Shown here: positions 21,470-31,582 of the stretch, piece after piece
How the letters are laid out: each line of letters begins with the position of its first letter
How positions within the stretch are numbered: position 1 is the stretch's first letter
Source of the DNA: Leishmania martiniquensis
Taxonomy: Eukaryota; Euglenozoa; Kinetoplastea; Trypanosomatida; Trypanosomatidae
DNA length: 64,000 bases
NCBI RefSeq assembly: GCF_017916325.1
Contig: NC_090150.1
Coordinates: 2,501-66,500, forward strand
Direction: 5' to 3'
Program-made: the position numbers and the translations under genes
Notes under the pieces: model-generated
What the model saw: only the letters and a program-made list of their open reading frames with translations
What the model was told of the DNA's origin: nothing
Database searches by the model: none

Positions 21470-23158
21470 TCACGGGTCCTTATCATCGGGAGCCTCATTC
21501 CCCCCCACCGCCTCCGGGGGAGAGCGTAGCATTAGCGGCGTACGTTCATGCGTCGCCAAAAGATCTGCTGCGTGCGCGCAGGTGTCCCTCAAGAGGCGTT
21601 GGAGTCCACTGAATGGTCCAGCAGATGTCGGTGGCACGGCGCATTCCAGCCCTGCCTTCTTCGCCCTTTCCTCCTCTTTGCGAGCAACCTCAAGTAGACG
21701 CTGAATCTGCGCTTCCTCCACAACGGGAGCCGCAGTCTGCGCCCAAGACGGGCGCAAAGCTGCAATAGATGGGGGCACGCCGTCAGTCGGGGCTATGGCG
21801 ACGGCCTCTGCCTGCCGCTGCAGCGCACGGAGGCGCTCATTGACCGAGCGCAGGTGGTGCTTCCACCTTTCGTGCTCCCTCGCGTCCTGCATGTAAGCAT
21901 TCCCAAGACCCGCGGCGGTTCTTGCGACGTTACGCCCTTCAGCAGCAGCAGCAGTCACAGCACTCATCGTGTCGTCGAGGTGCTGAAGCACGTCTTCCGT
22001 TTCCTCCACGCCACGGACGGCTGCATAGCGTCGCGCTTCTGTCTCAAGTGCAAGAAGGCGCTGCTGAGTCTCCGCATTCAGTACATACGGGCTCGAAAGT
22101 ACAGCGGCGACGGCGGTGGAGCCCAGCAAAAGCTCAACACGGGTCGCCTCGCTTTCTGTCAAGCTCGACTGTGGCCGCACAGCGATCGCCGGCGGCCTGG
22201 CCGTAGGCAACTGCCTCGGTTGTGAGGGTCGCGTAGGTTGTGTGGAAAAGAGGCAATTCCGCTGGCGCGCCCTTGGATTGAGGCGAGCTGCGGCTCGCGT
22301 CTGCCACGCCGGATGTGACGGCGAGGGGCGTCGCAGTAGCCGGCTGGTTGGGTGACCTGCCGACGGAGCTGCGTCGCGAGACGACGGCGAGACAGTGGCA
22401 GCTGTAGATTCGTCGGTCCTCGCCGCCTCCCCTTCAGGAGTGGCAACACGCGCAGCGTCGCCTGCAAGCATCACCTCCGTCTGATCTCCGTCCTCTCGCA
22501 GAGAAGCTACATCCTCATCATCAGCGTCATCGATGGGCACCTGCACGTGTCCAGAAGGCCCAACGCGGATTTCGTAGCTGCACCCCTCGTTGTCGACCAC
22601 AGTGATGAAAGTGTTGATCTCCCTCTGCAAGGCCTCCATGTGCGCCTCAATGTCCGCCACCGTCGTTACGGTGGCGCGTGGCCGCCCGAGAGGTGCGGTC
22701 TCGATATCACCATCACCCTCGGGACGTGAAGGAGGGCGGGCCGAGAGGTACCAAAGAATTTCACCATCCTCGATGTGCCGAATGTCCTCGACCGTGAACT
22801 CTGCGCAGAGGCCGCCTCTGGAAAGATGTACCGTCTTCTGCAAGGCAGCCTCCGCTTTGGCGACGGAGGACAAGGGCATAGGCAGCGGCCCTGCGTGTCC
22901 AGCAGAGCCCCCCACTTGTGGATTGTCATCTTGGGTCGCATCTCCTTCCGCATCACCGCTGATGGACGACAACATCGAGGAGTCACAAAGCGATGATGCT
23001 GAAGAGGATCCGCAAAGGGCGGCATCATGAATGGCGAGGCGAGACGCTATAACGTCGCGCCGCACCTTGGGCACACGGCCCGCGCTCACTATATCACAGT
23101 CCTCTACGTCTGTAGTCACTGCCGTGGGCGACAAACTCTTTTGTGCCTCTCGACTCAT
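21470..23158 (-). CDS. Conserved-looking hypothetical protein, 562 aa
   Basis: Not recognised. Read from the ATG at 23158 (MSREAQKSLS); the open frame continues upstream without a good start. The N-terminal half is polar and acidic, with runs such as DDADDEDVASLREDGD. A proline/arginine/serine-rich disordered middle follows. The C-terminal third is rich in Ala, Leu, Glu, Arg and Gln (for example RLLALETEARRYAAVR and later RLRALQRQAEAV), predicting coiled coil. There is no signal peptide or membrane segment. Its stop codon lies only about 200 bp from repeat copy C. Strong amino-acid composition against an uninformative antisense strand supports it as a real gene; function is unknown. Confidence 0.82.
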   Translation of the reverse strand: MSREAQKSLSPTAVTTDVEDCDIVSAGRVPKVRRDVIASRLAIHDAALCGSSSASSLCDSSMLSSISGDAEGDATQDDNPQVGGSAGHAGPLPMPLSSVAKAEAALQKTVHLSRGGLCAEFTVEDIRHIEDGEILWYLSARPPSRPEGDGDIETAPLGRPRATVTTVADIEAHMEALQREINTFITVVDNEGCSYEIRVGPSGHVQVPIDDADDEDVASLREDGDQTEVMLAGDAARVATPEGEAARTDESTAATVSPSSRDAAPSAGHPTSRLLRRPSPSHPAWQTRAAARLNPRARQRNCLFSTQPTRPSQPRQLPTARPPAIAVRPQSSLTESEATRVELLLGSTAVAAVLSSPYVLNAETQQRLLALETEARRYAAVRGVEETEDVLQHLDDTMSAVTAAAAEGRNVARTAAGLGNAYMQDAREHERWKHHLRSVNERLRALQRQAEAVAIAPTDGVPPSIAALRPSWAQTAAPVVEEAQIQRLLEVARKEEERAKKAGLECAVPPTSAGPFSGLQRLLRDTCAHAADLLATHERTPLMLRSPPEAVGGNEAPDDKDP

Positions 23159-24180
23159 GATCTCATCGAGGTGGCAGCGGCCCACGGACGACTTACACCG
23201 CCCGCAAGGGCGCGAGGGCGTGGGAAGGAGATGGGGTCTCAAAGCGAAGGTGCCCCGTACAGGTGCGCGAAACGGCGACGGCTGCAAAGGCAGCCAGTGA
23301 GAATGGTGGGGGGAGGGTCACGTAGGTGGGAGAGAGAAAGAGAAGGCGTGAGTGGGTCATTAGATGTAAGGTGCCATACGTATACAACGGCTGTGCAGAG
23401 GCGGTGCAAAGGCGCAGCGGAAGGGACGTGCTGGGGGAAGGGAAAGGACAGTTGAGAACATGGAGAAGGCGACAGTTTTTTGTGGGTGTGGTGCCGTCCT
23501 TCGACAGAGGGGTGGAAAAGGGCGCGCGCTTCGTGTGGTGCTACTCGAAGAGCGCGCACTCTAATGCTCTCGTGCATTGGGCACTTGGACATGTGCCACT
23601 AACGACATTCGAAGGGTGTCTGTCAGTGCGCTTCATGACGCTATCGTTGCGGTTTGTCAGTTAACGTGGAGAGCGCCTTTGCGGACCCGCAGAGCACACA
23701 TACAGCGACACACAGGGGAGCACTAATGCGCCGACATAAATCCTTCGAAGAGCGGCAAAAACGGTGGGGAGGACTAACCCGCACAGTGGTGCGCCGACGC
23801 TCTCCATCCTTCCGCGCAGCATCACCGCCACCTCCCCATCACACTTTGTATCACATCTACGAAAACGAAGGCAGGGGGTGAGAAAGAAGGGGCAAGAGGA
23901 GGAGTGAAGCACAAGCGGAGATGCAAAGAAAAGACGTCGGCAGCTGTGGCGTAGACACACATCCGGGGTGACAGTGGTATTATTTCTCTCGTCCCATGCA
24001 AGCACGCACACACACACACACAAACACGCACAGGAGAGCCTTGCCTCCCCCCTCCTTCCTCCTTCCCTTTCGTGCTTGGTCGTGTCTCCATCGAGCTCAG
24101 CGTGACTCACTGATGTCCACCGATGGAGACATGCATAGAGAGAAAGGCACACCAGCAAGCGAGAGTACATCGACCACGTA
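23159..24180. other. Intergenic spacer, about 1.0 kb
   Basis: Between the mS23-like gene and the 562-aa gene. It holds simple CA/TG repeats near 24000 and no supported gene; it should include one 3' UTR and one splice acceptor. Confidence 0.55.
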
Positions 24181-25146
24181 TCAACTTCCCCTCTTCTCGC
24201 CGGCAGGAGCGTGCGCTGTGGCGCTCGGCTCGTCCATTTGAATCACAGGTGACGCGCCCGTGTACCAGTCGCTTCGCCCAGTGTTATCTAGCGCCGCCTC
24301 CTGCAGCTGCTTCACGCTGTCGTCCTCCGTGTCGCGAATGGTCACCTTGTACGAGACAGAGGGCTTGTCACCGTCCAGCTCCGCCTCCGTGGAGAGCAAG
24401 TCAGCGAGGGAGTCAGCCGACATGACCTCGTCGCCTTCTGCGGCACCAGTAGCAGCTCCATCGACGGCCTCACTGGTGCGCTCCACCGTAGCGACAAAGG
24501 CCTCGCCTGTTTGCACTCTCTCGCGCTTCTCCTTCGCCAGCAAAGTCACCTGGTGCGGAGTCAGCTGCTCCCTCTGCAGCTGCGTCAGCACCCCCATAAT
24601 GACCGTAGCCTCACGCATGGAGATGTACTTGCCGGACAACTTTGCCTCCTCGGCCTGGATGGCGGCGACACGCTTCTTCACAGTGAGGTCGTCGTAGAAC
24701 ATCTGCAGCACTTGCTTGATAGCCACCGAGTGTGCTACACCCTTGCGCTTCAGTTCATAGTATTGCCGCTCCATTCGATCGAGCGGCTTGCGTACCCAGA
24801 ACACGTTGTAGTACCGCATTCCCTCCGAGGCTAAGAGGCGGCTCTTGCGCGCCAACTCATTGCGGAGTGCGATGCGCTCGGCGCAAAGGTGGTCTGTGTC
24901 ATCCTGCGTTGGCTCACTCGCATTATGCGGGTTGAGCGTCCTCTCTTGTTGAAAGTTGTGGTTGATGGGCGGAAACATGCGAAAGTGGCCGTACCATTCC
25001 GGCGGGATGTAGAAGCCAGTCCCCGCCAGTCGCCCCATGCGCTTCAGGTGCTCCCACGGCTCATACTTCTCATTCCAGGTGTCGAAGCGCGGCGCCACGC
25101 CCATGTTCTTAGGGATCTTGTACAAGCACCATGAAGAGCGCCGCAT
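24181..25146 (-). CDS. Probable mitochondrial ribosomal small-subunit protein mS23
   Basis: A 321-aa protein from the ATG at 25146 (MRRSSWCLYK). The N-terminal region has PPEWY (48-52) and FPP (58-60). A charged helical stretch follows, with RYYNVFWVRKPLDRMERQ and MFYDDLTVKKR before IQAEEAKLSG. This order (P-x-WY/PP, then a RPLDR-type segment, then a helix rich in E/A/Q) resembles mS23 (MRPS23, yeast Rsm25), which binds the lower body of the mitoribosomal small subunit. The acidic C-terminal 80 residues are an extension not expected in short mS23 proteins. That it is a real protein is clear; the mS23 assignment rests on remembered motif similarity and is moderate. Confidence 0.85.
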   Translation of the reverse strand: MRRSSWCLYKIPKNMGVAPRFDTWNEKYEPWEHLKRMGRLAGTGFYIPPEWYGHFRMFPPINHNFQQERTLNPHNASEPTQDDTDHLCAERIALRNELARKSRLLASEGMRYYNVFWVRKPLDRMERQYYELKRKGVAHSVAIKQVLQMFYDDLTVKKRVAAIQAEEAKLSGKYISMREATVIMGVLTQLQREQLTPHQVTLLAKEKRERVQTGEAFVATVERTSEAVDGAATGAAEGDEVMSADSLADLLSTEAELDGDKPSVSYKVTIRDTEDDSVKQLQEAALDNTGRSDWYTGASPVIQMDEPSATAHAPAGEKRGS

Positions 25147-26911
25147 CGTGGATCGAAGAAGAGTGGGAGTGGATGGCTCAGTGACGATGACGTGGTACGA
25201 GAGAAAAAGAGACAGCGCGTGGTCAGAGCACAAACGCGTACACCCATGGACAGGCACCCTCACGTCACCGCGCGTCGCCCCCTCGGTCGAATGTGTCCCC
25301 CCCCCGTGGGGAGCGAAGGAGGGCAGCTGTGGTAAAGAGCGAGAAAGGGGTAAGGTGAAAGCAAGCTAAGGCTGTCAAGAGTAGGCAAAGAGGAGAGGAC
25401 AGTGAAAGCAAACAAAGCGCAAACGGCAATCGCAACACGTCCCTCAGCCCTCACGACGACTCCGATGAGCACTAAGACGAGAGAAAAAAAAGACAGGAAA
25501 AATGACAAAGGTGTGGAACGCTTGCCAAGAAGTGCGACCACAGTAAACGCCCCTCACGGTCCATCGGCACCCGTACGATGCACCGCTGCTTCCGCCACGG
25601 CGACACGAGGGGCTCAGACGCGCAGAGAAAGCAGATGAGATAAGCGGAGACGGTGAGCAGCAGTAGTCCTGCACAGTCGAAGGGGGTGTCATGATGCGCG
25701 GGTGCGGGGAGCATGCGATAAAGGGGAGCGGGCGCGCACCTGCGCATATCGCCCATTCGTGCACCCTTAACCGGATACCGCAGGCGCACAGGCATCCACT
25801 AACTTGCTGAAAAGATGAGGCCAGCATTGGGGGAGGTACGGAAAGAGGGCGGCCTCCCTCACCACCACCGCCACCCCTGCACTGGTGCCATTTACTTTTG
25901 AGGATACTTCGCTCTTCTCTTTCCGTCCTTCCTTAGCCATAGCAAAAGAGATAAGGGGACCAGCGGAGGGGCGCGGTGAGTCGGGGGGGAGACATGGCAG
26001 CCATACCTCCGAGAGCCCCTTCTCCCCAGCCCCCGCTCAGCGCGCCCTCGCACTCAGCTACACGCCATTCCTCCGCTGCGGCGCCTCCTGTAGCATCAAC
26101 AAACGCACCCGTAAAAATCTAACGATGACCACCGCGCCACTTTAGGTGAAGCAACCGGCTAGAAGCCCTCCCAAAGTCATAGTGAAGAGGAGTGAGCGCC
26201 GAGACAGTCCAACGTTCTCACTCAACCACAGCAACAAGCAGTGCATGAGTAAGCGTAAGAAAACAAGAGTCTTGGGCGAGGGAGGAGACGCCGGCGCGCA
26301 CTTCAGCCACCCCACACAATCACCTGCAGAAGGGGAGGGGAGCGAGCTGTCAGGCGGTGAAGCGTGCTGTGCAGAACCCTCTCCCCGCGTTACCCAACCC
26401 CCTCTATGGACTCGTACCCGTGGGTGTGTTTGCTCTCCACCACCGCCGCCACACCGCTCCATCTCAGTTATGAGAGCTGCCGTAACGCAGCGTTGCTCAC
26501 GTGTGCCAAGCGCACCCACTCCACATCCCCAGACATCAACACAAACACAGACGCACTTTATATAGGAGCTGAACGGCAAAAGACGTAAGCGGACGCGCAC
26601 CTCCCTGCCCATACATACGTATCCACTGGCGGCGACGCCAAGACGCAATCGCTGCCCTCGAGCCACACCTGAGCCTAGCAGGCAGCCCGCAAGAAGTGCG
26701 CAGAGGGCCGAGACAAGGAACGGAGAAAGGTGGGCGGGGGGAGGGGGGGCGCAACGGGAGAGGCAGCGCAGAGCAGTGAATGCCAGAAGAGAGGGAGTAA
26801 AGTAAGCGCATTCGCCACCGATGCGACCTACATATCCCGTATAAACTCCTGCCCCACCCGCCCCCAGCTGCCCGCCGTCCACCGCACGCACACAGAGCGG
26901 GCCACAGCACC
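25147..26911. other. Intergenic spacer, about 1.8 kb
   Basis: Downstream of HslU and upstream of the mS23-like gene. A 257-aa open frame (26142-26915, minus) overlaps the HslU stop, is dominated by Cys/Gly/Val low complexity and is treated as 3' UTR. Nothing else is supported. Confidence 0.55.
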
Positions 26912-28357
26912 TCACAAGATGAACTTCTTGATATCGACCTTCTTTACCATCTTCTCCACAGCCTTCCTCACGTAGGCAGCATCGATGACAAACTTCTCGC
27001 TCTTCCGCTCCGGTCCCTCAAAGCTGATCTCCTCCACAACCTTTTCTGTGATCGTGATGAGGCGGCGCGCACCAATATTCTGAACGGTGGAGTTGATGTA
27101 CGCGGCGATGCTAGCAATCTCCCACAGCGCATCATCTTCAAAGATAAGGTCGACGCCCTCAGTTGCCATCATCGCCTTGTGTTGCGCGATAAGGTTAAAC
27201 CGAGGTTCCGTGATAATGCGGTGAAAGTCATCCTTGCTCAACTGCTGAAGCTCGACGCGGATAGGTAAACGGCCCTGGAGCTCTGCCAGCATGTCGGACG
27301 GTTTGACGCTGTGGAAAGCGCCGCTGCAGATGAAAAGGATTTTGTCCGTCTTCACCTGCACGTTGAACTTTGTCGACACAGTCGTCCCTTCTACCAATGG
27401 CAGCAGATCCTGCTGGACGCCCTCGGCGGAAGCCTGGTGGCCCTTGTACCCACCCGCCGCCGTCACGATCTTGTCGATCTCGTCTATGACGACGATCCCG
27501 TCTTCCTCGCAGGCGCGCAGCGCCTCGGCCGTGACGTCCTCGGTGTCCATCATCTTGTCCAACTCCTCCTGCAACACAGCTGGAAAGGCGTCCTTGATCT
27601 TCATCACTTTCTTCACCGTCTGCTGGCGCTGCCCGCCCATCATGGAGGGGATGTCGAGAGAGATGAAGACGCCCTCGCCGCTGGCCGTCTTGGGCTTCTC
27701 TTTCTTCTCTTGCAGCTCGACCATGACTTCGATGTCGTCCAGCGCGCCGCTGCGCAGGTGCTCGCGGAAGCCGTCCGACACGCCAGCCAAAGACTTGAGA
27801 ATGCGGTCTTCGGCCTTCACCTTCGCCTCCTCCTCATGCTGGCGACGGATGTTCTGCTTTGTCTGCGACAGGGACGCCTTGTAGAGGTCCTCAATGATGC
27901 TCTCCACGTCGCGGCCGTGGAAGCCGACTTCCGTGAACTTGGTGGCCTCCACCTTGACGAACGGGGCATCGACGAGCTTCGCCAGACGGCGGGCGATCTC
28001 CGTCTTGCCCACGCCAGTCGGGCCAATCATCAAGATGTTTTTCGGCGCAATCTCCTCGCGAATGTCGCTCGGCACCTGATGACGACGCCAGCGATTACGT
28101 AGTGCCACCGACACAGCTTTCTTGGCTTCGCTCTGACCGACAATGTAGCGGTCCAGCTCCTTCATGAGCTCTCGCGGGCGCATGTCCCGGATGAGAGTCT
28201 TGGAACTTGGATTTGTGGCAGGGGCGGTCGGCGCAGGGGCAGGGGCGGCAGCGGCGGCCGTGCTGCAGCACCGTCCGGCGGTGAGGAACGTGTGCGAAGA
28301 CGCAGCAGAGCCAGCCGCAACGCTGGAACGGCGAGTCAGTGAGAGGGCACGGCGCAT
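26912..28357 (-). CDS. HslU1: HslU ATPase subunit of the mitochondrial HslVU protease
   Basis: A 481-aa protein from the ATG at 28357. The first 45 residues are Arg/Ser/Ala-rich, a mitochondrial presequence. IVGQSEAKKAVSVALRNRWRR (about 72-92) is the typical HslU N-domain. Walker A GPTGVGKT is at 112-119, Walker B IVVIDEID at 288-295, with the I domain between. The C-terminus ends KKFIL, matching the tail that inserts into HslV and activates the peptidase. The complex unfolds and degrades proteins; in T. brucei it controls kinetoplast DNA replication. The axial pore motif reads GFHG (about 145-148) instead of GYVG. Numbering as HslU1 follows recalled synteny with T. brucei chromosome 5, not a sequence test. 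Confidence 0.96.
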   Translation of the reverse strand: MRRALSLTRRSSVAAGSAASSHTFLTAGRCCSTAAAAAPAPAPTAPATNPSSKTLIRDMRPRELMKELDRYIVGQSEAKKAVSVALRNRWRRHQVPSDIREEIAPKNILMIGPTGVGKTEIARRLAKLVDAPFVKVEATKFTEVGFHGRDVESIIEDLYKASLSQTKQNIRRQHEEEAKVKAEDRILKSLAGVSDGFREHLRSGALDDIEVMVELQEKKEKPKTASGEGVFISLDIPSMMGGQRQQTVKKVMKIKDAFPAVLQEELDKMMDTEDVTAEALRACEEDGIVVIDEIDKIVTAAGGYKGHQASAEGVQQDLLPLVEGTTVSTKFNVQVKTDKILFICSGAFHSVKPSDMLAELQGRLPIRVELQQLSKDDFHRIITEPRFNLIAQHKAMMATEGVDLIFEDDALWEIASIAAYINSTVQNIGARRLITITEKVVEEISFEGPERKSEKFVIDAAYVRKAVEKMVKKVDIKKFIL

Positions 28358-29887
28358 TGGAGGAGGAGGGGCAGAGGCGGAAGGCAACCAGCGGCAAAGC
28401 GGCGAGTTGAGGGGCCTCCCCGTGTCTTCCTCAGAGAAGGAAGGTGCGGAAGAGAAGGGTGGGGAGGACGGATGACGCTTCGGGGTGTGTGACGCCAGCG
28501 GAGCTGCCGGTACGGGGACGATGGAGAGGAAAAGCGCGCGAGAGAAGTCAAAGGAAGCACAAGAGGCTCTTAAAATCGCTGAAACCAACACAAATAAAGC
28601 AGTGCAACACAAAAAGGGGCGAGAGAGCAGTGGCAGCGGCGGAGGGGAGAGAGGGGGAGATACCACGCCGTTGCAGAGACAGACGGACAGAAATGGCTGC
28701 TGAGCTTCTTCTCGCCAGCACACACTTTGAAAGGAACGCTGCACGCGCAGAGGCGTACAGACGGGTATGGTGGCCAATCAAAAATAGAAGAGAGGGTGCG
28801 TGCGCGTTTGTTGGTGTGAACGCCAAAGTGTATGGGTGTGTATTTTCGAGTGGATGTGTGCGCAGGGGCAACAGGAGAAAAGGTGAGCAGCCGCAAGAGC
28901 TCCGGGTCACAGCGAGGGTGAGGGAGAGGGCGCGACACACAACAAAACGTATTCGACTCTGCATTGAGTGGTGCGGAGTGTGCAGGAGAGAGAGAGCGCC
29001 GAAACAGCAGAGAAGTGAAGAGAGGAGCGGAGAGTGCGACAAGAGGGGGGAAGGCAAAGGCGCGGAAGCGACGGTGGCGGCAGCAGCAGCAGCAGCCACA
29101 CCGGCAGCCACCGATCGGCAGCACACTGCCAACAAGAGCGGCGCAACGCTCTGTTTCCTTGCACTCGCAGGTGCAGAGATAAGCGCTCAAGCATTGCCCT
29201 GCCACCCCCGTACGCCCAGCGGCAGCTTCCTTGGCGTCACCTCTACGTGATTGTCTGCTTCCCGTTCCAGCGGTGCATGATGAAAAGGAGGCGAAGGTGT
29301 ATGCCCGCAATGAGCGGACGCCTACGCTGTGCAGCGGTGCTCTGTCAGTGTGTCCTTCGCTCCACTGCATCCGCAGCAATTGGATCGGCCCGCAGGCGCT
29401 ACCACGTCAGGCACTGACTGGGGCTACGCCAGCAAGCGCACCAGCGCTCAAGTTTGTGCGCGGCTGCATCAGCGTGTTGCCACCGCCCGAGTGCGGGAGG
29501 TAAAGAAAACGTGGGTGAAACGGGCCCGGCGCGTCTAGCAGAGTCTGTCTGTGTGTGTGTGTGTGTGTGACAACAAGCACACAGCAGAGAAGCGAAGTAT
29601 GCCAGCGACAGCAAAAGGTGGTGGCAGCGAGGCACAAAAAGAGCGTATCGGGAAGCGGAGATGAGATGGGGGAGTGCGAAACAGTCTATGTGGGGGCCGT
29701 CAAGGAGTCCCACACACACACCCTACCTCCGAAAAGCGTCGCGGTTAGCAGACACCCCCTCACGCAGATGTGTATGTGAAACGCTGTCCTTTCGACCGAG
29801 GCCCTTCCTCTATTACCTCCACATGCGCTCTGACGGTCCCTCCGATGCCGTCTCGCTGCGCTCCCCACACCCATCCATCCGGCACCT
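28358..29887. other. Intergenic spacer, about 1.5 kb, with (TG)10 repeat
   Basis: Between the FMO-like gene and HslU. It contains a perfect dinucleotide tract at 29550-29569 and purine-rich + strand runs. The open frames in it are arginine/serine-rich low-complexity readings without domains. Confidence 0.55.
28430..28475 (-). promoter_or_regulatory. Predicted trans-splice acceptor for HslU
   Basis: The + strand is purine-rich here, giving a pyrimidine tract on the sense strand. It is followed by an AG near 28431-28430, about 73 nt before the HslU ATG. Predicted by pattern only; it supports the ATG at 28357 over the long upstream open frame. Confidence 0.35.
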
Positions 29888-31582
29888 CTAAATGTCGTTG
29901 CTAAAGAGTAGGTGCTGCTTCTTGCGCTTCAGAGGCGCCATGGAGCGGCACTTGTGGTAGAGGCGCACCAGCGTGGAGTGCAGTAGCCACTTGTGCCGCT
30001 GCAGCACCTTGGCTGTATACGTGTCACGAGAGCTTACGCCCAGTTCGTGCTGGAGGATGTTGAAGTAGGCCGCCGAGTGCAGTCCTGCACCGCCCTCGCT
30101 GTACACGTTGGCCAGCGCGGCGTTATCCTTCACCAACGCATCCTCTTTCGCGCGCATTGCCTCCGCCCCTTCAGGGAGCAGCACACGCTGGGTGAAAGCG
30201 TACGCGATGAAGCGCGCCTGTGCCTCGAACAGTAGAAAGGGAGGAAGCAGGTCCTTTTGGTGGCCCACCAGCGCCAACGACGGTTCGGCAGACCAGAGCG
30301 TGCCCATGTACAGGCCATGGCGGCTAGCAGACGGCACACCGCATGCTGCGCTGCCCGAGAAGCATGATGGAGTCGATGAGGCGCACGAGGTGAGCAAAGG
30401 CTGATCCTCCTCCAGGACACGGCGCACATCGGGGTGCAGAAAAGGATATCGACGGGTGTACCCTGTGGCGCAGATAACAGCGTCGACATTATCGACGAAT
30501 ACCTCCGAAGACGGCGCCAACGGCGACTTACCACGGCGGCCGACCCGCTCTGCAGCCTCCACCACAAAGTCCGCAGTGCTCCGCCGCACAGACGGATCGG
30601 CGGCGAACCGAAGCCCACGCCCGTCATTGTCAAGCGGCAATCCCACCACTGGGATGCCCTCCAGCCGCATATTGCGGTACCGCAGCCACTTGCGCACCAC
30701 ATCGCTCGCCACGTGCACATCGTGGCGCAGCCATGGGAGCCGCGCCGCAAGTCCAACGAGGCGCGTCACAGCATCGGCGGCAACCCGCATATCCGACACC
30801 TCCTTAGCCGCTTGCCCACGTCTCAGCTGCGCCGCTGCATTGTCCCTCCAGTGCGCAGCAATATGAGAGGAGCGCGCCAACCCTGCCTGCAGATCAGATG
30901 AGCCCGCGAAGGGGGCCTGCACAGTGATGCTCTGGAGCACCTCGGCCCCCATCCGCTTTAGCTCGACACAGTAGTCGTAAGCAGAGACGCCGCTGCCGAC
31001 GACGACGACGCGCTTCCTGTGAAACGCGCGGAAGTCTTTCACGTGTGCGGCGTGGTGTACCTCTCCTCCCTCACGCACGAACCCCTCGAGCGCCTCCCGC
31101 ATCCCAGCAGGGAACCGCACCTCCTGTGTCTGTCCCGTGCACACGCACACCTTGTCAAAGGACCACTCCATAACATCTCCGTTGATGACGTTCACAGATA
31201 TAACCTTCCACACGCGGTCCACCGGGTCAAAGCGGGCGGACTCTACCTTCGTGTTGAACCGCGTGAGACCACGCACGCCCTTCTGCGCGGCGTAGCGATG
31301 CATGTAATGGAGCACCGCCGTGTGGTGCGGAAACTGCGCAACGGTATAATCGAAGCGCACATCGCTGAACGCCATCAGCTCCTTGGGCAGCACGCAGCGC
31401 ATCGACGGATAAATGGGCGAAACACACCCGCGGCTGGAGAAGATATCCCGGGCGTTGCTGGCCCAAATGCCCCCTGGCCTGGGGGCGATATCAAAGCATG
31501 TGACAAGCAGCCCGCTCTGCCGCAGCACCGTGCTGGCCACCATTCCAGCTGGGCCGCAGCCGATCACTGCGCACGATTGCAT
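29888..31582 (-). CDS. Flavin-containing monooxygenase-like protein
   Basis: A 564-aa protein from the ATG at 31582 (MQSCAVIGCGPAG). The N-terminal FAD-binding GCGPAG (8-13) sits in a Rossmann fold. APRPGGIW (33-40) matches the GG[V/I]W element of FMOs. The NADPH-binding GSGVSA is at 196-201, and ATGYTRRYPF matches the late ATGY motif. The FMO identifying sequence FxGxxxHxxx(Y/F), expected just before the NADPH motif, is degenerate: only H180 and F184 remain in place. FMOs oxygenate soft nucleophiles (N, S) using NADPH and O2. It could be a genuine monooxygenase or a related NADPH-dependent flavoprotein; substrate unknown. No membrane segment is evident. Confidence 0.92.
   Translation of the reverse strand: MQSCAVIGCGPAGMVASTVLRQSGLLVTCFDIAPRPGGIWASNARDIFSSRGCVSPIYPSMRCVLPKELMAFSDVRFDYTVAQFPHHTAVLHYMHRYAAQKGVRGLTRFNTKVESARFDPVDRVWKVISVNVINGDVMEWSFDKVCVCTGQTQEVRFPAGMREALEGFVREGGEVHHAAHVKDFRAFHRKRVVVVGSGVSAYDYCVELKRMGAEVLQSITVQAPFAGSSDLQAGLARSSHIAAHWRDNAAAQLRRGQAAKEVSDMRVAADAVTRLVGLAARLPWLRHDVHVASDVVRKWLRYRNMRLEGIPVVGLPLDNDGRGLRFAADPSVRRSTADFVVEAAERVGRRGKSPLAPSSEVFVDNVDAVICATGYTRRYPFLHPDVRRVLEEDQPLLTSCASSTPSCFSGSAACGVPSASRHGLYMGTLWSAEPSLALVGHQKDLLPPFLLFEAQARFIAYAFTQRVLLPEGAEAMRAKEDALVKDNAALANVYSEGGAGLHSAAYFNILQHELGVSSRDTYTAKVLQRHKWLLHSTLVRLYHKCRSMAPLKRKKQHLLFSNDI

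Noticed and set aside
26142..26915. 257-codon minus ORF overlapping the HslU stop codon
   Set aside because: Low-complexity Cys/Gly/Val sequence with no domain; overlaps a certain gene by its first codons and lies in the expected 3' UTR.
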